A DNA stretch of 33,188 nucleotides. Source: JAMXLO01 sp036265005. GTDB taxonomy: Bacteria > Pseudomonadota > Alphaproteobacteria > Acetobacterales > Acetobacteraceae. The stretch's first letter is position 1. Each line of letters begins with the position of its first letter. The stretch is taken from assembly GCA_036265005.1 (NCBI GenBank), contig DATAPW010000232.1, forward strand, positions 1 to 33,188, written 5' to 3'. Below, piece after piece: positions 15,296-23,772 of the stretch. A program made the position numbers and the translations under genes. The notes under the pieces are model-generated. The model searched no databases and was not told where the DNA came from. It saw only the letters and a program-made list of their open reading frames with translations.

Positions 15296-15321
15296 CCACA
15301 GCATCTGATGAAATATCCACA
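15292..15321 (+). promoter_or_regulatory. Two DnaA-box-like motifs 21 bp apart upstream of minC
   Basis: TTTTCCACA (15292-15300) fits the DnaA-box consensus TTWTNCACA exactly, and ATATCCACA (15313-15321) differs from TTATCCACA at one base. Both point the same way and start 21 bases apart, two helical turns. The first overlaps the T-run of the candidate terminator. The region 15132-15394 holds no gene and no clear -35/-10 pair. Nine-base motifs occur by chance, so regulation of min genes by DnaA is conjecture. Confidence 0.3.
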
Positions 15322-15394
15322 GACCATTCTTATTGAAACGTAATCTGCTGCAGTTCTGGTTGACCGGACGCGCGCGCGTCGGTACGCCTGATAT

Positions 15395-16105
15395 GTGCCA
15401 ACAGTCGATTCGCAGCCATTCATCAAGGTCCGGGGCCGTTCTTTCATGGCGCTGGTGCTTGCGCCGGAACCGCCGGTGCAAGCCTGGCTCGACGCGCTTG
15501 ATGGACAAATCGCGCGCTCGCCGTCTTTCTTCGAAGGGCGGCCGGTGGTGCTCGATCTCGCAGCGCTGCCCCGCGAGCAACCCGATGTCGCGGGCCTGCT
15601 GCTAGGCCTCGGTGCGCGCGGCGTCCGCATCATTGGCACTGAGGGTGCGCATCCATCGTGGCAGGGCCTCGAAGCCTGGGCACCGCTCCACGCGAATACC
15701 ACGCGTCCTGCGCGTCCGGTCGAGGTTCCGGATGAGCGGCGCAGCACGGCTTCAGCGACAATCGCCCAGCAGGAAGCCAACGCGCTGCTGATCGATCATC
15801 CGGTGCGGTCCGGGCAGTCCGTGGTCTATGACCAGGGTGACGTGACCATCATCGGCTCGGTTGCATCCGGGGCTGAGGTGATTGCCGGTGGTTCCATTCA
15901 TGTCTACGGCGCGCTGCGTGGTCGCGCTATTGCCGGCCTCACCGGCAACAATCGCGCGCGGATCTTCTGCCGCAAGCTCGAAGCCGAATTGCTGGCGATC
16001 GACGGCGTCTACCAGACCGCTGACGACATGAATACGACGCTGCGCGGCAAGCCGGTGCAGGCCTGGCTCACCGGCGAGGCGATGATGTTGGCAACGCTCG
16101 ACTGA
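15395..16105 (+). CDS. minC: Septum-site-determining protein MinC
   Basis: MinC inhibits FtsZ ring assembly away from midcell and is carried to the membrane by MinD. The 236-residue product has the N-terminal FtsZ-inhibiting domain (about 1-105: FIKVRGRSFMALVLAP, then FFEGRPVVLDLAALP) and, after a short linker, the C-terminal beta-helix domain (about 126-232) that dimerises and binds MinD, with VRSGQSVVYDQGDVTIIG and GGSIHVYGALRGRAIAG, including the conserved RSGQ. The start is the GTG at 15395, because ATG 15446 would remove the first beta strand of the N-terminal domain; no strong ribosome site is seen. minD follows after 14 bases. Confidence 0.96.
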   Translation: MPTVDSQPFIKVRGRSFMALVLAPEPPVQAWLDALDGQIARSPSFFEGRPVVLDLAALPREQPDVAGLLLGLGARGVRIIGTEGAHPSWQGLEAWAPLHANTTRPARPVEVPDERRSTASATIAQQEANALLIDHPVRSGQSVVYDQGDVTIIGSVASGAEVIAGGSIHVYGALRGRAIAGLTGNNRARIFCRKLEAELLAIDGVYQTADDMNTTLRGKPVQAWLTGEAMMLATLD

Positions 16106-16119
16106 CAGGGGAGAATGAG

Positions 16120-16938
16120 ATGGCCACGGTTCTCGTCGTGACATCCGGTAAGGGCGGTGTCGGCAAGACGACATCGACGGCCGCCCTCGGCGCCGCACTG
16201 GCGCAGACCGGCCAGAATGTCGTCGTGGTCGATTTCGATGTCGGGCTGCGCAATCTGGACCTTGTAATGGGTGCCGAGCGGCGCGTCGTCTTCGACCTGA
16301 TCAATGTTGTGCAGGGCGATGCGAAACTCCCGCAGGCTCTGATCCGCGACAAGCGGCTCGATACGCTGTCGTTGTTGCCGGCGTCGCAGACGCGCGACAA
16401 GGACGCATTGACGGCCGAAGGTGTCACCCGGGTGATTGGTGAGTTGCGTGAGAAATTCGATTGGGTGATATGCGACAGCCCGGCCGGGATCGAACGCGGT
16501 GCCATGCTCGCAATGCGCCATGCGGACATGGCTGTCGTAGTGACCAATCCTGAAGTTTCGTCGGTGCGCGATTCGGATCGCATTATCGGCATGCTCGATT
16601 CCAAGACCGTGAAGGCCGAAAAGGGCGAGCGCCTGGAAAAGCATCTGCTGCTGACGCGATATGATCCAGCGCGTGCGGCGCGCGGTGAAATGTTGAACAC
16701 CGAGGACGTCCTGGAGATTCTGTCCATCCCGCTGCTTGGCATCATTCCGGAAAGCGAGGAGGTATTGCGTTCGTCCAATCTGGGCACGCCAGTGACCCTG
16801 GGAAATCCGAACAGCGCCCCGGCACGCGCCTACTTCGAGGCGGCCCGGCGACTCAAGGGCGAGACGCTGGTGGTCACAGTTCCCACTGAGCGGCGGAGCT
16901 TCGTGGGTCGCCTGTTCGGTCGGAGGGCTGTCGCATGA
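16120..16938 (+). CDS. minD: Septum-site-determining ATPase MinD
   Basis: MinD is the membrane-cycling ATPase that recruits MinC and is displaced by MinE. The 272-residue product begins with the deviant Walker A GKGGVGKTT (10-18, signature lysine K11 and K16), followed by VVDFDVGLRNLDLVMGAE, the Walker B/switch WVICDSPAGIERGA, and VVTNPEVSSVRDSDRIIG. The C-terminus keeps a basic amphipathic membrane-targeting stretch ending SFVGRLFGRRAVA. GGGGAG sits just upstream of the ATG. Its stop overlaps the minE start by four bases (ATGA), the usual gene order C-D-E. Confidence 0.98.
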   Translation: MATVLVVTSGKGGVGKTTSTAALGAALAQTGQNVVVVDFDVGLRNLDLVMGAERRVVFDLINVVQGDAKLPQALIRDKRLDTLSLLPASQTRDKDALTAEGVTRVIGELREKFDWVICDSPAGIERGAMLAMRHADMAVVVTNPEVSSVRDSDRIIGMLDSKTVKAEKGERLEKHLLLTRYDPARAARGEMLNTEDVLEILSIPLLGIIPESEEVLRSSNLGTPVTLGNPNSAPARAYFEAARRLKGETLVVTVPTERRSFVGRLFGRRAVA

Positions 16939-17234
16939 ACCTGCTGAGCCTGTTCCGCCGCAACAATTCTGCGCCGGTCGCCCGCGAGCGGCTGCAAGTG
17001 CTGTTGGCGCATGAGCGCGCGTTTGTCGGCCAATCCGATCTGCTAGCCGTGCTGCAGGAGGAGATCATAGCCGTCATCGCCAAGCACGTGACGATTGAGC
17101 GCGAGAAAGTACAGATCAAGCTGGATCGCGGCGATCCGGTATCCACGCTGGAGATCGACGTGGAGGTGCCAAGCTACGCTGCAGCGGCGGCAATCCGCCG
17201 GCGGGAGAGATCTCTGCCGGCCGCCGCTACTTAG
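16935..17234 (+). CDS. minE: Cell division topological specificity factor MinE
   Basis: MinE stimulates MinD ATPase and drives pole-to-pole oscillation. The 99-residue product has the amphipathic membrane helix MNLLSLFRR at the N-terminus, the anti-MinCD helix around RERLQVLLAHERAF (about 18-31), and the C-terminal topological domain with LQEEIIAVIAKHVTIE and KVQIKLDRGDPVSTLEIDVEVP. A short Ala/Arg-rich tail follows. It is translationally coupled to minD. The 76 bases after it, before the convergent treY end, show no clear terminator hairpin. Confidence 0.97.
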   Translation: MNLLSLFRRNNSAPVARERLQVLLAHERAFVGQSDLLAVLQEEIIAVIAKHVTIEREKVQIKLDRGDPVSTLEIDVEVPSYAAAAAIRRRERSLPAAAT

Positions 17235-17310
17235 CGCGGGCGCACACCATACCGAATCGCCTGGAAAACAGCGCGTATTGCAGGGCAGAAAAGCGCAGCG
17301 TATTCCGCCA

Positions 17311-19926
17311 TCATTCCGTCGTCAGCAGGGCCACCGGAAATGACGCGAGCGCCTGTGCCACCGGCAATGTTTTACCCAATGGGCCGATCCGATTGCCTGA
17401 AATGACGTCGCGCACCGCCAAACCATGCAGCAATGAAGGCAGGCGCAACGCCGAATTCTGCCATGATAATGCTGGAATCATCAGTGAGTCACCACTTCCA
17501 AGCAGCCGTCCCGGCAGTCGTGGCACGATGGTGACTGCACTGAGCCTCCCCGCGCTGCGAACAAAAGCAACAACGTGCTGCGCTGCAGGCCCATCCACTT
17601 CAATCGCGTGATAGTCTCCAAGGCCAAACACGTCCGGCATCAGGCTGCGCTTTGCGAGGATCTGCACAATCAGAGCCTGCTTCACTCGTCCGTCGCGCCA
17701 GCATGATGCCAGCGCAGTCGGCGCTTCACCGGACTGCAAGGTAGCAACCCGTCGGGTAAAATCTACTGGACTGCGATTATCAGGATCGACAAGGCTGAGA
17801 TCCCAGAACTCACAACCCTGATAGAAATCCGGCACACCCGGCACCGTAAGTTTCAACACCGTCTGCGCCAGACCATTTACCGCACCGGCGGGTCCCATGC
17901 GATGCGCGACATTTGCAGCCTCGGTAACAAATCCTCCGGTATCCGCCATGATCGTGTAAAGAAAAGACTGCGCTGCCTCTTCATATTCCAGATTGGGTGC
18001 AGTCCAGTCGGTCGCCAGCTTGGCCTCACGCATCGCCTTGAGCTGCCAGCTGGCCAACCGTTCAGTGTATCTCTCTACACCGGCAGCATCCGTCGCATCC
18101 AGCTCAGTCGGCCAGGCTCCCACGATCATTTGGTACAGCATCAACTCGTCGCCGAGCGAGGGGCTTCGCGCACCGGCCAGTCGCCCATGCTGCGCGTTAA
18201 GGGTCAGCCACCGGCGGGCTGCTGCGTCCCATTCGTCTGGTGCCTCACTGAGTACAGCGAGCCGTGCCCGCACATCTTCGCCACGCTTGTGGTCATGCGT
18301 TGCGGTTGCCAGCATCGCCGCGGGAAAATGTCGCTGGCGTGAGGTGTTTGCCGCGTGGAATGCATCAACACTCATGCTGAAGCGCGCGATGTCGGCACCA
18401 ACCTCGTTGCGGGACAGCAGCACACCGTAGCGATAGAAAGCTGTGTCCTCCACGGCTTTGGCCGCCAGTGGGGCGCTGAGTTGCTGGAAGCGGACAGTGG
18501 CGACACAGTGTGCCTGCTCCGACGCATCCACCGTATCGCCACCAAGCCAACGATCCAGCAATGCGATTACCGGACGATCGGCCGCGCGACATTCCGTCAT
18601 GGCACCCGCCACCGCCTTGGCGAATGCGGCATCGTCCGATGCAGACCGCCGGCCACTGCCGTAGCTGCGATATGCCGGGAAGTGCGCCAGCAGTGCCACC
18701 AGCGAACGGCGGATGGCAGGACGTGTCGTGTCCCGTGTCTCGAGCCGCGCAAGTGCAATGCGATGCAAAGATTCTGCCACAGCGTCAAGTTGCGCGGTGA
18801 AGCTGCTGCTCAGCACATCATGTCGCGCAGCAACCTCTTCAACGGCAAAGTCAGCGGAGCGGCCACTCACCGAGTTCCAGAGTAGCTTCAGTAGAACTTC
18901 GCCTGCCGGATCGTGCAGCAGCGCGTTTACCTCATCCATAAAATCGTAACCGCTGGTTCCGTCGACTTCCCAGTCGGTTGGTAACCGTTCGCCGGCACCA
19001 AGGATCTTCTCGACAACGAGCCAGCCAGGGCCGGACGGCGCATCAGCTGGACGACGAGTCTCCAATTTGCGCAACCATGCGCGTAGCAGGCGGCAATAAC
19101 CGGCTGGGTCGGACAAGCCATCGACGTGATCCACGCGCACTCCGTCGATCAGCCCTTGCTCGTAGAGGCGCAGCAATGTCGCATGTGTCGCCTCGAATAC
19201 CTCGTCGTCTTCGATCCGCAAGGCAGCCAGGCCGTTGATGTCGAAGAAGCGCCGCCAATTGATCTGGTCGCCGGCGGTGCGCCACCATGCGAGCCGATAA
19301 TGTTGTCGCTCAAGCAACTGATGCAGTCGTTCCCTCCCTGCCTCCGTTGCAGGTTCGAAGGCACTGGCGGGGAATGCGGCGACCTCGGCATCATCCTCTG
19401 GCCGTATTGGGAACCGGTTATCGAAATAACGGATGACCGGCGATGGCAAATCATTGTTGCGCGCCAATGTAATTGCACCGGATTGCAACGCCTCACCGTA
19501 CGGATCGCCAAGAAACGGTGCCAGTACCTTGCCACGCAGGCAGGGGTCCGAATTGTTCCAGTCTATATCGAAGAAATTGGCATAGCGGCTGGCCCTCCCA
19601 TGCCGCAGAACATCACCCCACCAAGGGTTCTCCATGCCACCTGCCGCCATATGGTTCGGCACGATGTCGACAATGATGCCAAGCCCTGCCCTGCGCAGTG
19701 TCGCAACCAGGCTTCGCAAGCCAGCTTCGCCGCCAAGCTCCGGGTTGACTCTTGTCGGATCGACCACGTCATAGCCGTGCATCGAACCGGCGCGTGCAGT
19801 CAGTATCGGCGACACGTATAAATGGCTGATGCCCAATGATGCAAAGTATGGGACGAGCCGCTCAGCATCCGCGAAGCCAAAGGCGCGGTGCAACTGCAGG
19901 CGCATGGTTGCACGGGGTTGACTCAT
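17311..19926 (-). CDS. treY: Maltooligosyl trehalose synthase TreY
   Basis: TreY (GH13) isomerises the reducing-end alpha-1,4 bond of maltooligosaccharides to alpha-1,1, producing maltooligosyl trehalose for TreZ. The 871-residue product begins with the family N-terminus QLHRAFGFADAERLVPYFASLGISHLYVSP and contains GSMHGYDVVDPTRVNPELGG, VDIVPNHMA (87-95), the nucleophile region GVRVDHVDGL with D266, the acid/base region LVVEKILGAGERLP with E306, the TSGYDFMDEVN segment, and the late GVPDFYQGCEFWDLSLVDPDNR signature. It is intact. ATG 19926 overlaps the malQ stop (ATGA). It is the last gene of the glucan operon and runs convergent to minE. Confidence 0.97.
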   Translation of the reverse strand: MSQPRATMRLQLHRAFGFADAERLVPYFASLGISHLYVSPILTARAGSMHGYDVVDPTRVNPELGGEAGLRSLVATLRRAGLGIIVDIVPNHMAAGGMENPWWGDVLRHGRASRYANFFDIDWNNSDPCLRGKVLAPFLGDPYGEALQSGAITLARNNDLPSPVIRYFDNRFPIRPEDDAEVAAFPASAFEPATEAGRERLHQLLERQHYRLAWWRTAGDQINWRRFFDINGLAALRIEDDEVFEATHATLLRLYEQGLIDGVRVDHVDGLSDPAGYCRLLRAWLRKLETRRPADAPSGPGWLVVEKILGAGERLPTDWEVDGTSGYDFMDEVNALLHDPAGEVLLKLLWNSVSGRSADFAVEEVAARHDVLSSSFTAQLDAVAESLHRIALARLETRDTTRPAIRRSLVALLAHFPAYRSYGSGRRSASDDAAFAKAVAGAMTECRAADRPVIALLDRWLGGDTVDASEQAHCVATVRFQQLSAPLAAKAVEDTAFYRYGVLLSRNEVGADIARFSMSVDAFHAANTSRQRHFPAAMLATATHDHKRGEDVRARLAVLSEAPDEWDAAARRWLTLNAQHGRLAGARSPSLGDELMLYQMIVGAWPTELDATDAAGVERYTERLASWQLKAMREAKLATDWTAPNLEYEEAAQSFLYTIMADTGGFVTEAANVAHRMGPAGAVNGLAQTVLKLTVPGVPDFYQGCEFWDLSLVDPDNRSPVDFTRRVATLQSGEAPTALASCWRDGRVKQALIVQILAKRSLMPDVFGLGDYHAIEVDGPAAQHVVAFVRSAGRLSAVTIVPRLPGRLLGSGDSLMIPALSWQNSALRLPSLLHGLAVRDVISGNRIGPLGKTLPVAQALASFPVALLTTE

Positions 19927-22004
19927 TGTCGCGGCCGTTTTGTCGCTACCCGCTCCACTCGGGCTGCGGCGCGTGGTTCATCAAGGAGCGATTCGGTCTC
20001 GCCGTTGAGCCGCCGGCGCCAGTTTGGATGTTCCGCCGTGGTCCCGGGTAGATTTGGTTGCTCCTCCTGCCCAACCACATCTTCAATCGGCAGCAGGCAA
20101 AGCGGCGAATTAGTACGGCAAACGAAGGTCAGTGCCGCATCCACGACCGGCGCCGAATCTTCAGGCGACGGTGCGGGGCTGCTGGCCACGCCGGCGTCGA
20201 CAAAGGACTGCCAGAGAGCAACACGATCCCTGGTACGTTCGGCTGCGACGCTCGCCTCGTCAACACCGACGCCAAGGCGGCCGCAGGCGGCACGCATGGT
20301 GATGTCCTTACCGTGCCACCAACCGGCGACAGTGGGCAGATCGTGAGTGGAAGTCATCGCGACGGCAGATCGATCCCACGCACCAGGCGGGGTGAATGCC
20401 TCTCCAGTCCGCTCGAACCATAACACTCGCATGCCATGCAACCCGGCAGTCTCCAGCAAGTCACGGAAGCCATTTGGTAATGTCCCCAAATCCTCACCAA
20501 CCACAATTGCCTGATGCCGCTGCGATTCCAGAGCGAGCAAACGCAAGAGATCGGTAACCGGATACGCAAGGTAAGCGCCGTCCGCCGGCGTCGCGCCTTC
20601 CGGCACCAGCCATAATCGCGCCAGCCCCATCGCATGGTCGATGCGCAGACCGCCGGTGTTACGCAGTGCAGCCCGCACCGTCGCAAGGAATGGCGCGAAT
20701 CCGCCATTGATCAGTGATCGCGGAGAAAATCCGGTGAGGCCCCAATCCTGACCTCCTGGATTGAACAGATCAGGTGGCGCACCGATCGACAAGCCACCCA
20801 AAATGTCGCTCTGTCGGCTCCATGCATGGCTACCCATTGGGTCCATCCCAACGGCCAGATCACCGATCAGCCCGACGCGCATTCCTGCCAGGCGAGCCCG
20901 CTCTTGCGCTATACCGAGCGAGCGATCAGCGAGCCATTGCAAGAAAACATGAAACAGTACTTCGCCTTCATGCGAGTCGGCGAATACCGCGACACTTGCA
21001 CTGGTCGGATTGCGAAGATCCAAAGGCCAATGTCGCCAATCTCCAATGCCCGCGGCGAACTGTTCGGCATGCAGCGCCTCAAATACCGCGTGCTGCACCA
21101 ATAGTTCACCACCATCGGCCCGAAACCGCGCGAAATCCGCCAGAATTGCACCGTCGGCGTCTCTCCCCAGTACAACGCTGTCGAATAGCGCGCGCAGCAT
21201 GCGGAGCTTGGCGCGCGCCGCCGCCTGCCAATCGATGAGGTTCAATGCTTCCAGCTCGGCAAACGTGTCGGCCAGTTCTACCGCCGCCAGCGTACGGGCG
21301 ACCTGCTGCTCACCGAGCACCAACGCCGGCGATGCGTGCAACGGGTTGAGGAACAACCGGGTGGACGGCGAATACGGGCCGAACCGCGCAGGATCGGCAG
21401 TGAAGAGCGCGTGCAACGGACTGAGGGCCAAGGCATCGGCGCCACGGGAACCTGCTGCTTCGGCTAACGCGGCAATACCGCTGGCGTCGCCGATGCCGCC
21501 ATCGCCTCGGTGCCGCAACGAATACACCTGCGCAGCGATACCCCACAGGCGCGCGTCGGGTACGGCATCATCGATCGTATGGCAACGGCTGGGTGCTACT
21601 GCCAGGACCAGATCACGATCATCGATCAGCAGTCGATGATAACCAGTCTCGCCGATTGCTGGCACGCGCAACCGGCCGCGCACGGGCAGCAACGAAACGT
21701 CTCGCTCTTCACCGGTCTCGAGTTTCAGCCGCGCACGGCGGGCCTCACTCGCTCCAACATCGAGCCGCGTCGGCCTGCCTGCCGTGGCCGTGATCAGCGG
21801 CGGGAGTGCCTGGATGTTGGACTTGCGCCCGAGGATTTTGCGACTGGCAAGCAGATCACCACGTGTCGCGCATGGCAAGCCGAGCGTCCCGAGGATGCGG
21901 CGCAGCACGGAGGATTCCACGACCTGGGGCCGACCGGCGAAGTCTTGCCATTCGACAGCAATTCCGGCCCGGCGTGCCAGATCCTGGATCGCTTCGTCAT
22001 TCAT
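19923..22004 (-). CDS. malQ: 4-alpha-glucanotransferase (amylomaltase)
   Basis: MalQ (GH77) transfers glucan chains between maltodextrins, reshaping short chains into substrates long enough for TreY and phosphorolysis. The 693-residue product, close to the E. coli length, has an N-terminal extension domain typical of the bacterial long form, then GIGDASGIAALAEAAGSRGADALALSP-type sequence, DLAVGMDPMGSHAW, DLFNPGGQDWGLTGFSP, the nucleophile region LRIDHAMGL near residue 455, the acid/base GEDLGTLP, and the STHDLPTVAGWW segment. ATG 22004 is chosen (overlapping treZ by eight bases) because upstream in-frame sequence lies inside treZ and lacks family similarity. Its position between treZ and treY suits a role in feeding the trehalose branch. 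Confidence 0.96.
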   Translation of the reverse strand: MNDEAIQDLARRAGIAVEWQDFAGRPQVVESSVLRRILGTLGLPCATRGDLLASRKILGRKSNIQALPPLITATAGRPTRLDVGASEARRARLKLETGEERDVSLLPVRGRLRVPAIGETGYHRLLIDDRDLVLAVAPSRCHTIDDAVPDARLWGIAAQVYSLRHRGDGGIGDASGIAALAEAAGSRGADALALSPLHALFTADPARFGPYSPSTRLFLNPLHASPALVLGEQQVARTLAAVELADTFAELEALNLIDWQAAARAKLRMLRALFDSVVLGRDADGAILADFARFRADGGELLVQHAVFEALHAEQFAAGIGDWRHWPLDLRNPTSASVAVFADSHEGEVLFHVFLQWLADRSLGIAQERARLAGMRVGLIGDLAVGMDPMGSHAWSRQSDILGGLSIGAPPDLFNPGGQDWGLTGFSPRSLINGGFAPFLATVRAALRNTGGLRIDHAMGLARLWLVPEGATPADGAYLAYPVTDLLRLLALESQRHQAIVVGEDLGTLPNGFRDLLETAGLHGMRVLWFERTGEAFTPPGAWDRSAVAMTSTHDLPTVAGWWHGKDITMRAACGRLGVGVDEASVAAERTRDRVALWQSFVDAGVASSPAPSPEDSAPVVDAALTFVCRTNSPLCLLPIEDVVGQEEQPNLPGTTAEHPNWRRRLNGETESLLDEPRAAARVERVATKRPRQ

Positions 22005-23772
22005 CGTCCGCCAGACCCGTATCGAGAAACGCGAAAGTGCAGTGTCCTGGCAGCCAGCCGGAGCGCGCCAACTGTATCGCATCGGTTGCGTTCGCATACA
22101 GGAGGCGACCGGGAGGAGGCGTCATCGACGTTGGTTCAGCGCCAAAGTTGGTTGCGACGGCCAGCACCGCACCGTCGCCAAACCGCCATCGCGCAAAAAC
22201 CGATTTCGGCCCGACCGCATAAGCCTCGACTGTTCGTGCGGTATCCAGACGCGGCACAATTTCCTTCTGGCGCAGCGAGATCAGCTGCCGGTAGAGCGCT
22301 TCGCGCTCAGAGCCGAAAACTTCGTCGCCATGTGGGACCGAGGCATCGAAGGTCGTAGTGGCATTCGGATCAGGGATACGCTGCCGCTTTGCAGGATCCG
22401 CAAACGCTGGGAACCGGGCGAACTCATTGCGCCTGCCCTCGCGCACGGCATCTGCCAGTTCCGGGCGATGGTCGGTAAAGAACAAGAACGGCGTGCGGCT
22501 CGCCGTTTCCTCGCCCATGAAGAGTAAGGGAATCTGCGGGCACAGCATCAGCAATGCGATGGCCGCTTCCAGCGCCGAATGCTCGACCAGTGTGGTCAGC
22601 CGCTCGCCAAATGCGCGATTGCCAACCTGGTCATGGTTCTGCAGGAACAGCACGAAGGCTGTCGGCGGCAGATGGGCGCTTGGCATCCCTCGCGGGCCAC
22701 CGAGATAACTCGAATGCTCGCCCTGATAAATGAATCCTTCGGCCAAGCATCGTGCCAGCTGCTCCACCGGGCGGTGGGCATAATCAGCGTAGTAGCCGGC
22801 GTCTTCGCCGGTGAGAAGGACATGCAGCACATTGTGGCCATCATCGTTCCACTGTGCATCGATATCCTTCGCCAGGTGCAATGAGTCATTGTGATGTTCG
22901 AGGACCAGATGCACATGCCGTCCCGGCTCTGTGGTTGCGCGTACCGTCGCAGCCATCTCATCCACCCAATCCTGTTCCTCGATTGCATGGACCGCATCGA
23001 AACGCAGACCGTCGAAACGGTACTCCATCAACCAGTACAATACGTTGCCGGTGAAGAAATTGCGCACTGCCGGCTGGCGAAAATCGATCGCAGGTCCCCA
23101 CGGAGTATGGTGGTCGGCGCGAAAGAACTGTGGAGCATAGAGCGATAGGTAGTTCCCATCGGGGCCGAAATGGTTATAGACCACGTCGAGGAAAATCATC
23201 AGGCCGAGGTCGTGAGCGGTATCGACCAGGGCTTTCAACTGGTCGGGTGACCCGTACGTTGCGTCAGGCGCATAGGGCAGCACGCCGTCGTAACCCCAAT
23301 TGCGGCGGCCAGGGAATTCGTTCACCGGCATCAGCTCGACCGCAGTGACGCCAAGTGCGGCAAGCCGCGGCAATTGCTTCGCTACGCCGCAGAATCCGCC
23401 GAGCAGACCCACATGCAACTCGTACAGGACGGTCTCGCGCCAGGGGCGCCCCCGCCAGGCGGAATGGCGCCATTTGTAGCGCTCGGGATCGATGACCACG
23501 CTCGGACCATGGACGTCGGCTGACTGTGCGCGCGATGCCGGATCAGGAACCAGCGCACCATTGGCCAATTGATAGTGATAGCGCGTACCGGCTCCGCATG
23601 CCACGATTGCCTCGAACCAACCGTCGGCCTGTGGCACCATGGGAACGGTCGGGCCATCCGCCAGGGCCACGCCGACAGTTTCCTGCGCCGGCGCCCAAAG
23701 ACGGAACCGCGTCTGGCCCCCCGCTATCACATTGGCACCGAAGCCAAGGTCGCGTGCGAAGAAATCGCTCAT
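21997..23772 (-). CDS. treZ: Malto-oligosyltrehalose trehalohydrolase TreZ
   Basis: TreZ (GH13) releases free trehalose from maltooligosyl trehalose made by TreY. The 591-residue product has an N-terminal CBM48-like beta domain (TRFRLWAPAQETVGVAL), the (beta/alpha)8 barrel with NWGYDGVLPYAPDATYGSPDQLK, VVYNHFGPDGNYL, nucleophile D259 in GLRFDAVHAI, acid/base E292 in VLEHHND and transition-state stabiliser D381 in LQNHDQVGNRA, and a C-terminal beta domain. ATG 23772 overlaps the glgX stop by one base (TAATG); the frame is open to 23814 without similarity. All catalytic residues are present. Its stop overlaps malQ by eight bases. Confidence 0.97.
   Translation of the reverse strand: MSDFFARDLGFGANVIAGGQTRFRLWAPAQETVGVALADGPTVPMVPQADGWFEAIVACGAGTRYHYQLANGALVPDPASRAQSADVHGPSVVIDPERYKWRHSAWRGRPWRETVLYELHVGLLGGFCGVAKQLPRLAALGVTAVELMPVNEFPGRRNWGYDGVLPYAPDATYGSPDQLKALVDTAHDLGLMIFLDVVYNHFGPDGNYLSLYAPQFFRADHHTPWGPAIDFRQPAVRNFFTGNVLYWLMEYRFDGLRFDAVHAIEEQDWVDEMAATVRATTEPGRHVHLVLEHHNDSLHLAKDIDAQWNDDGHNVLHVLLTGEDAGYYADYAHRPVEQLARCLAEGFIYQGEHSSYLGGPRGMPSAHLPPTAFVLFLQNHDQVGNRAFGERLTTLVEHSALEAAIALLMLCPQIPLLFMGEETASRTPFLFFTDHRPELADAVREGRRNEFARFPAFADPAKRQRIPDPNATTTFDASVPHGDEVFGSEREALYRQLISLRQKEIVPRLDTARTVEAYAVGPKSVFARWRFGDGAVLAVATNFGAEPTSMTPPPGRLLYANATDAIQLARSGWLPGHCTFAFLDTGLADDE

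Noticed and set aside
17235..17310. Bidirectional terminator between minE and treY
   Set aside because: I searched the 76 bases for a GC-rich stem with a T-run on either strand and found none convincing.
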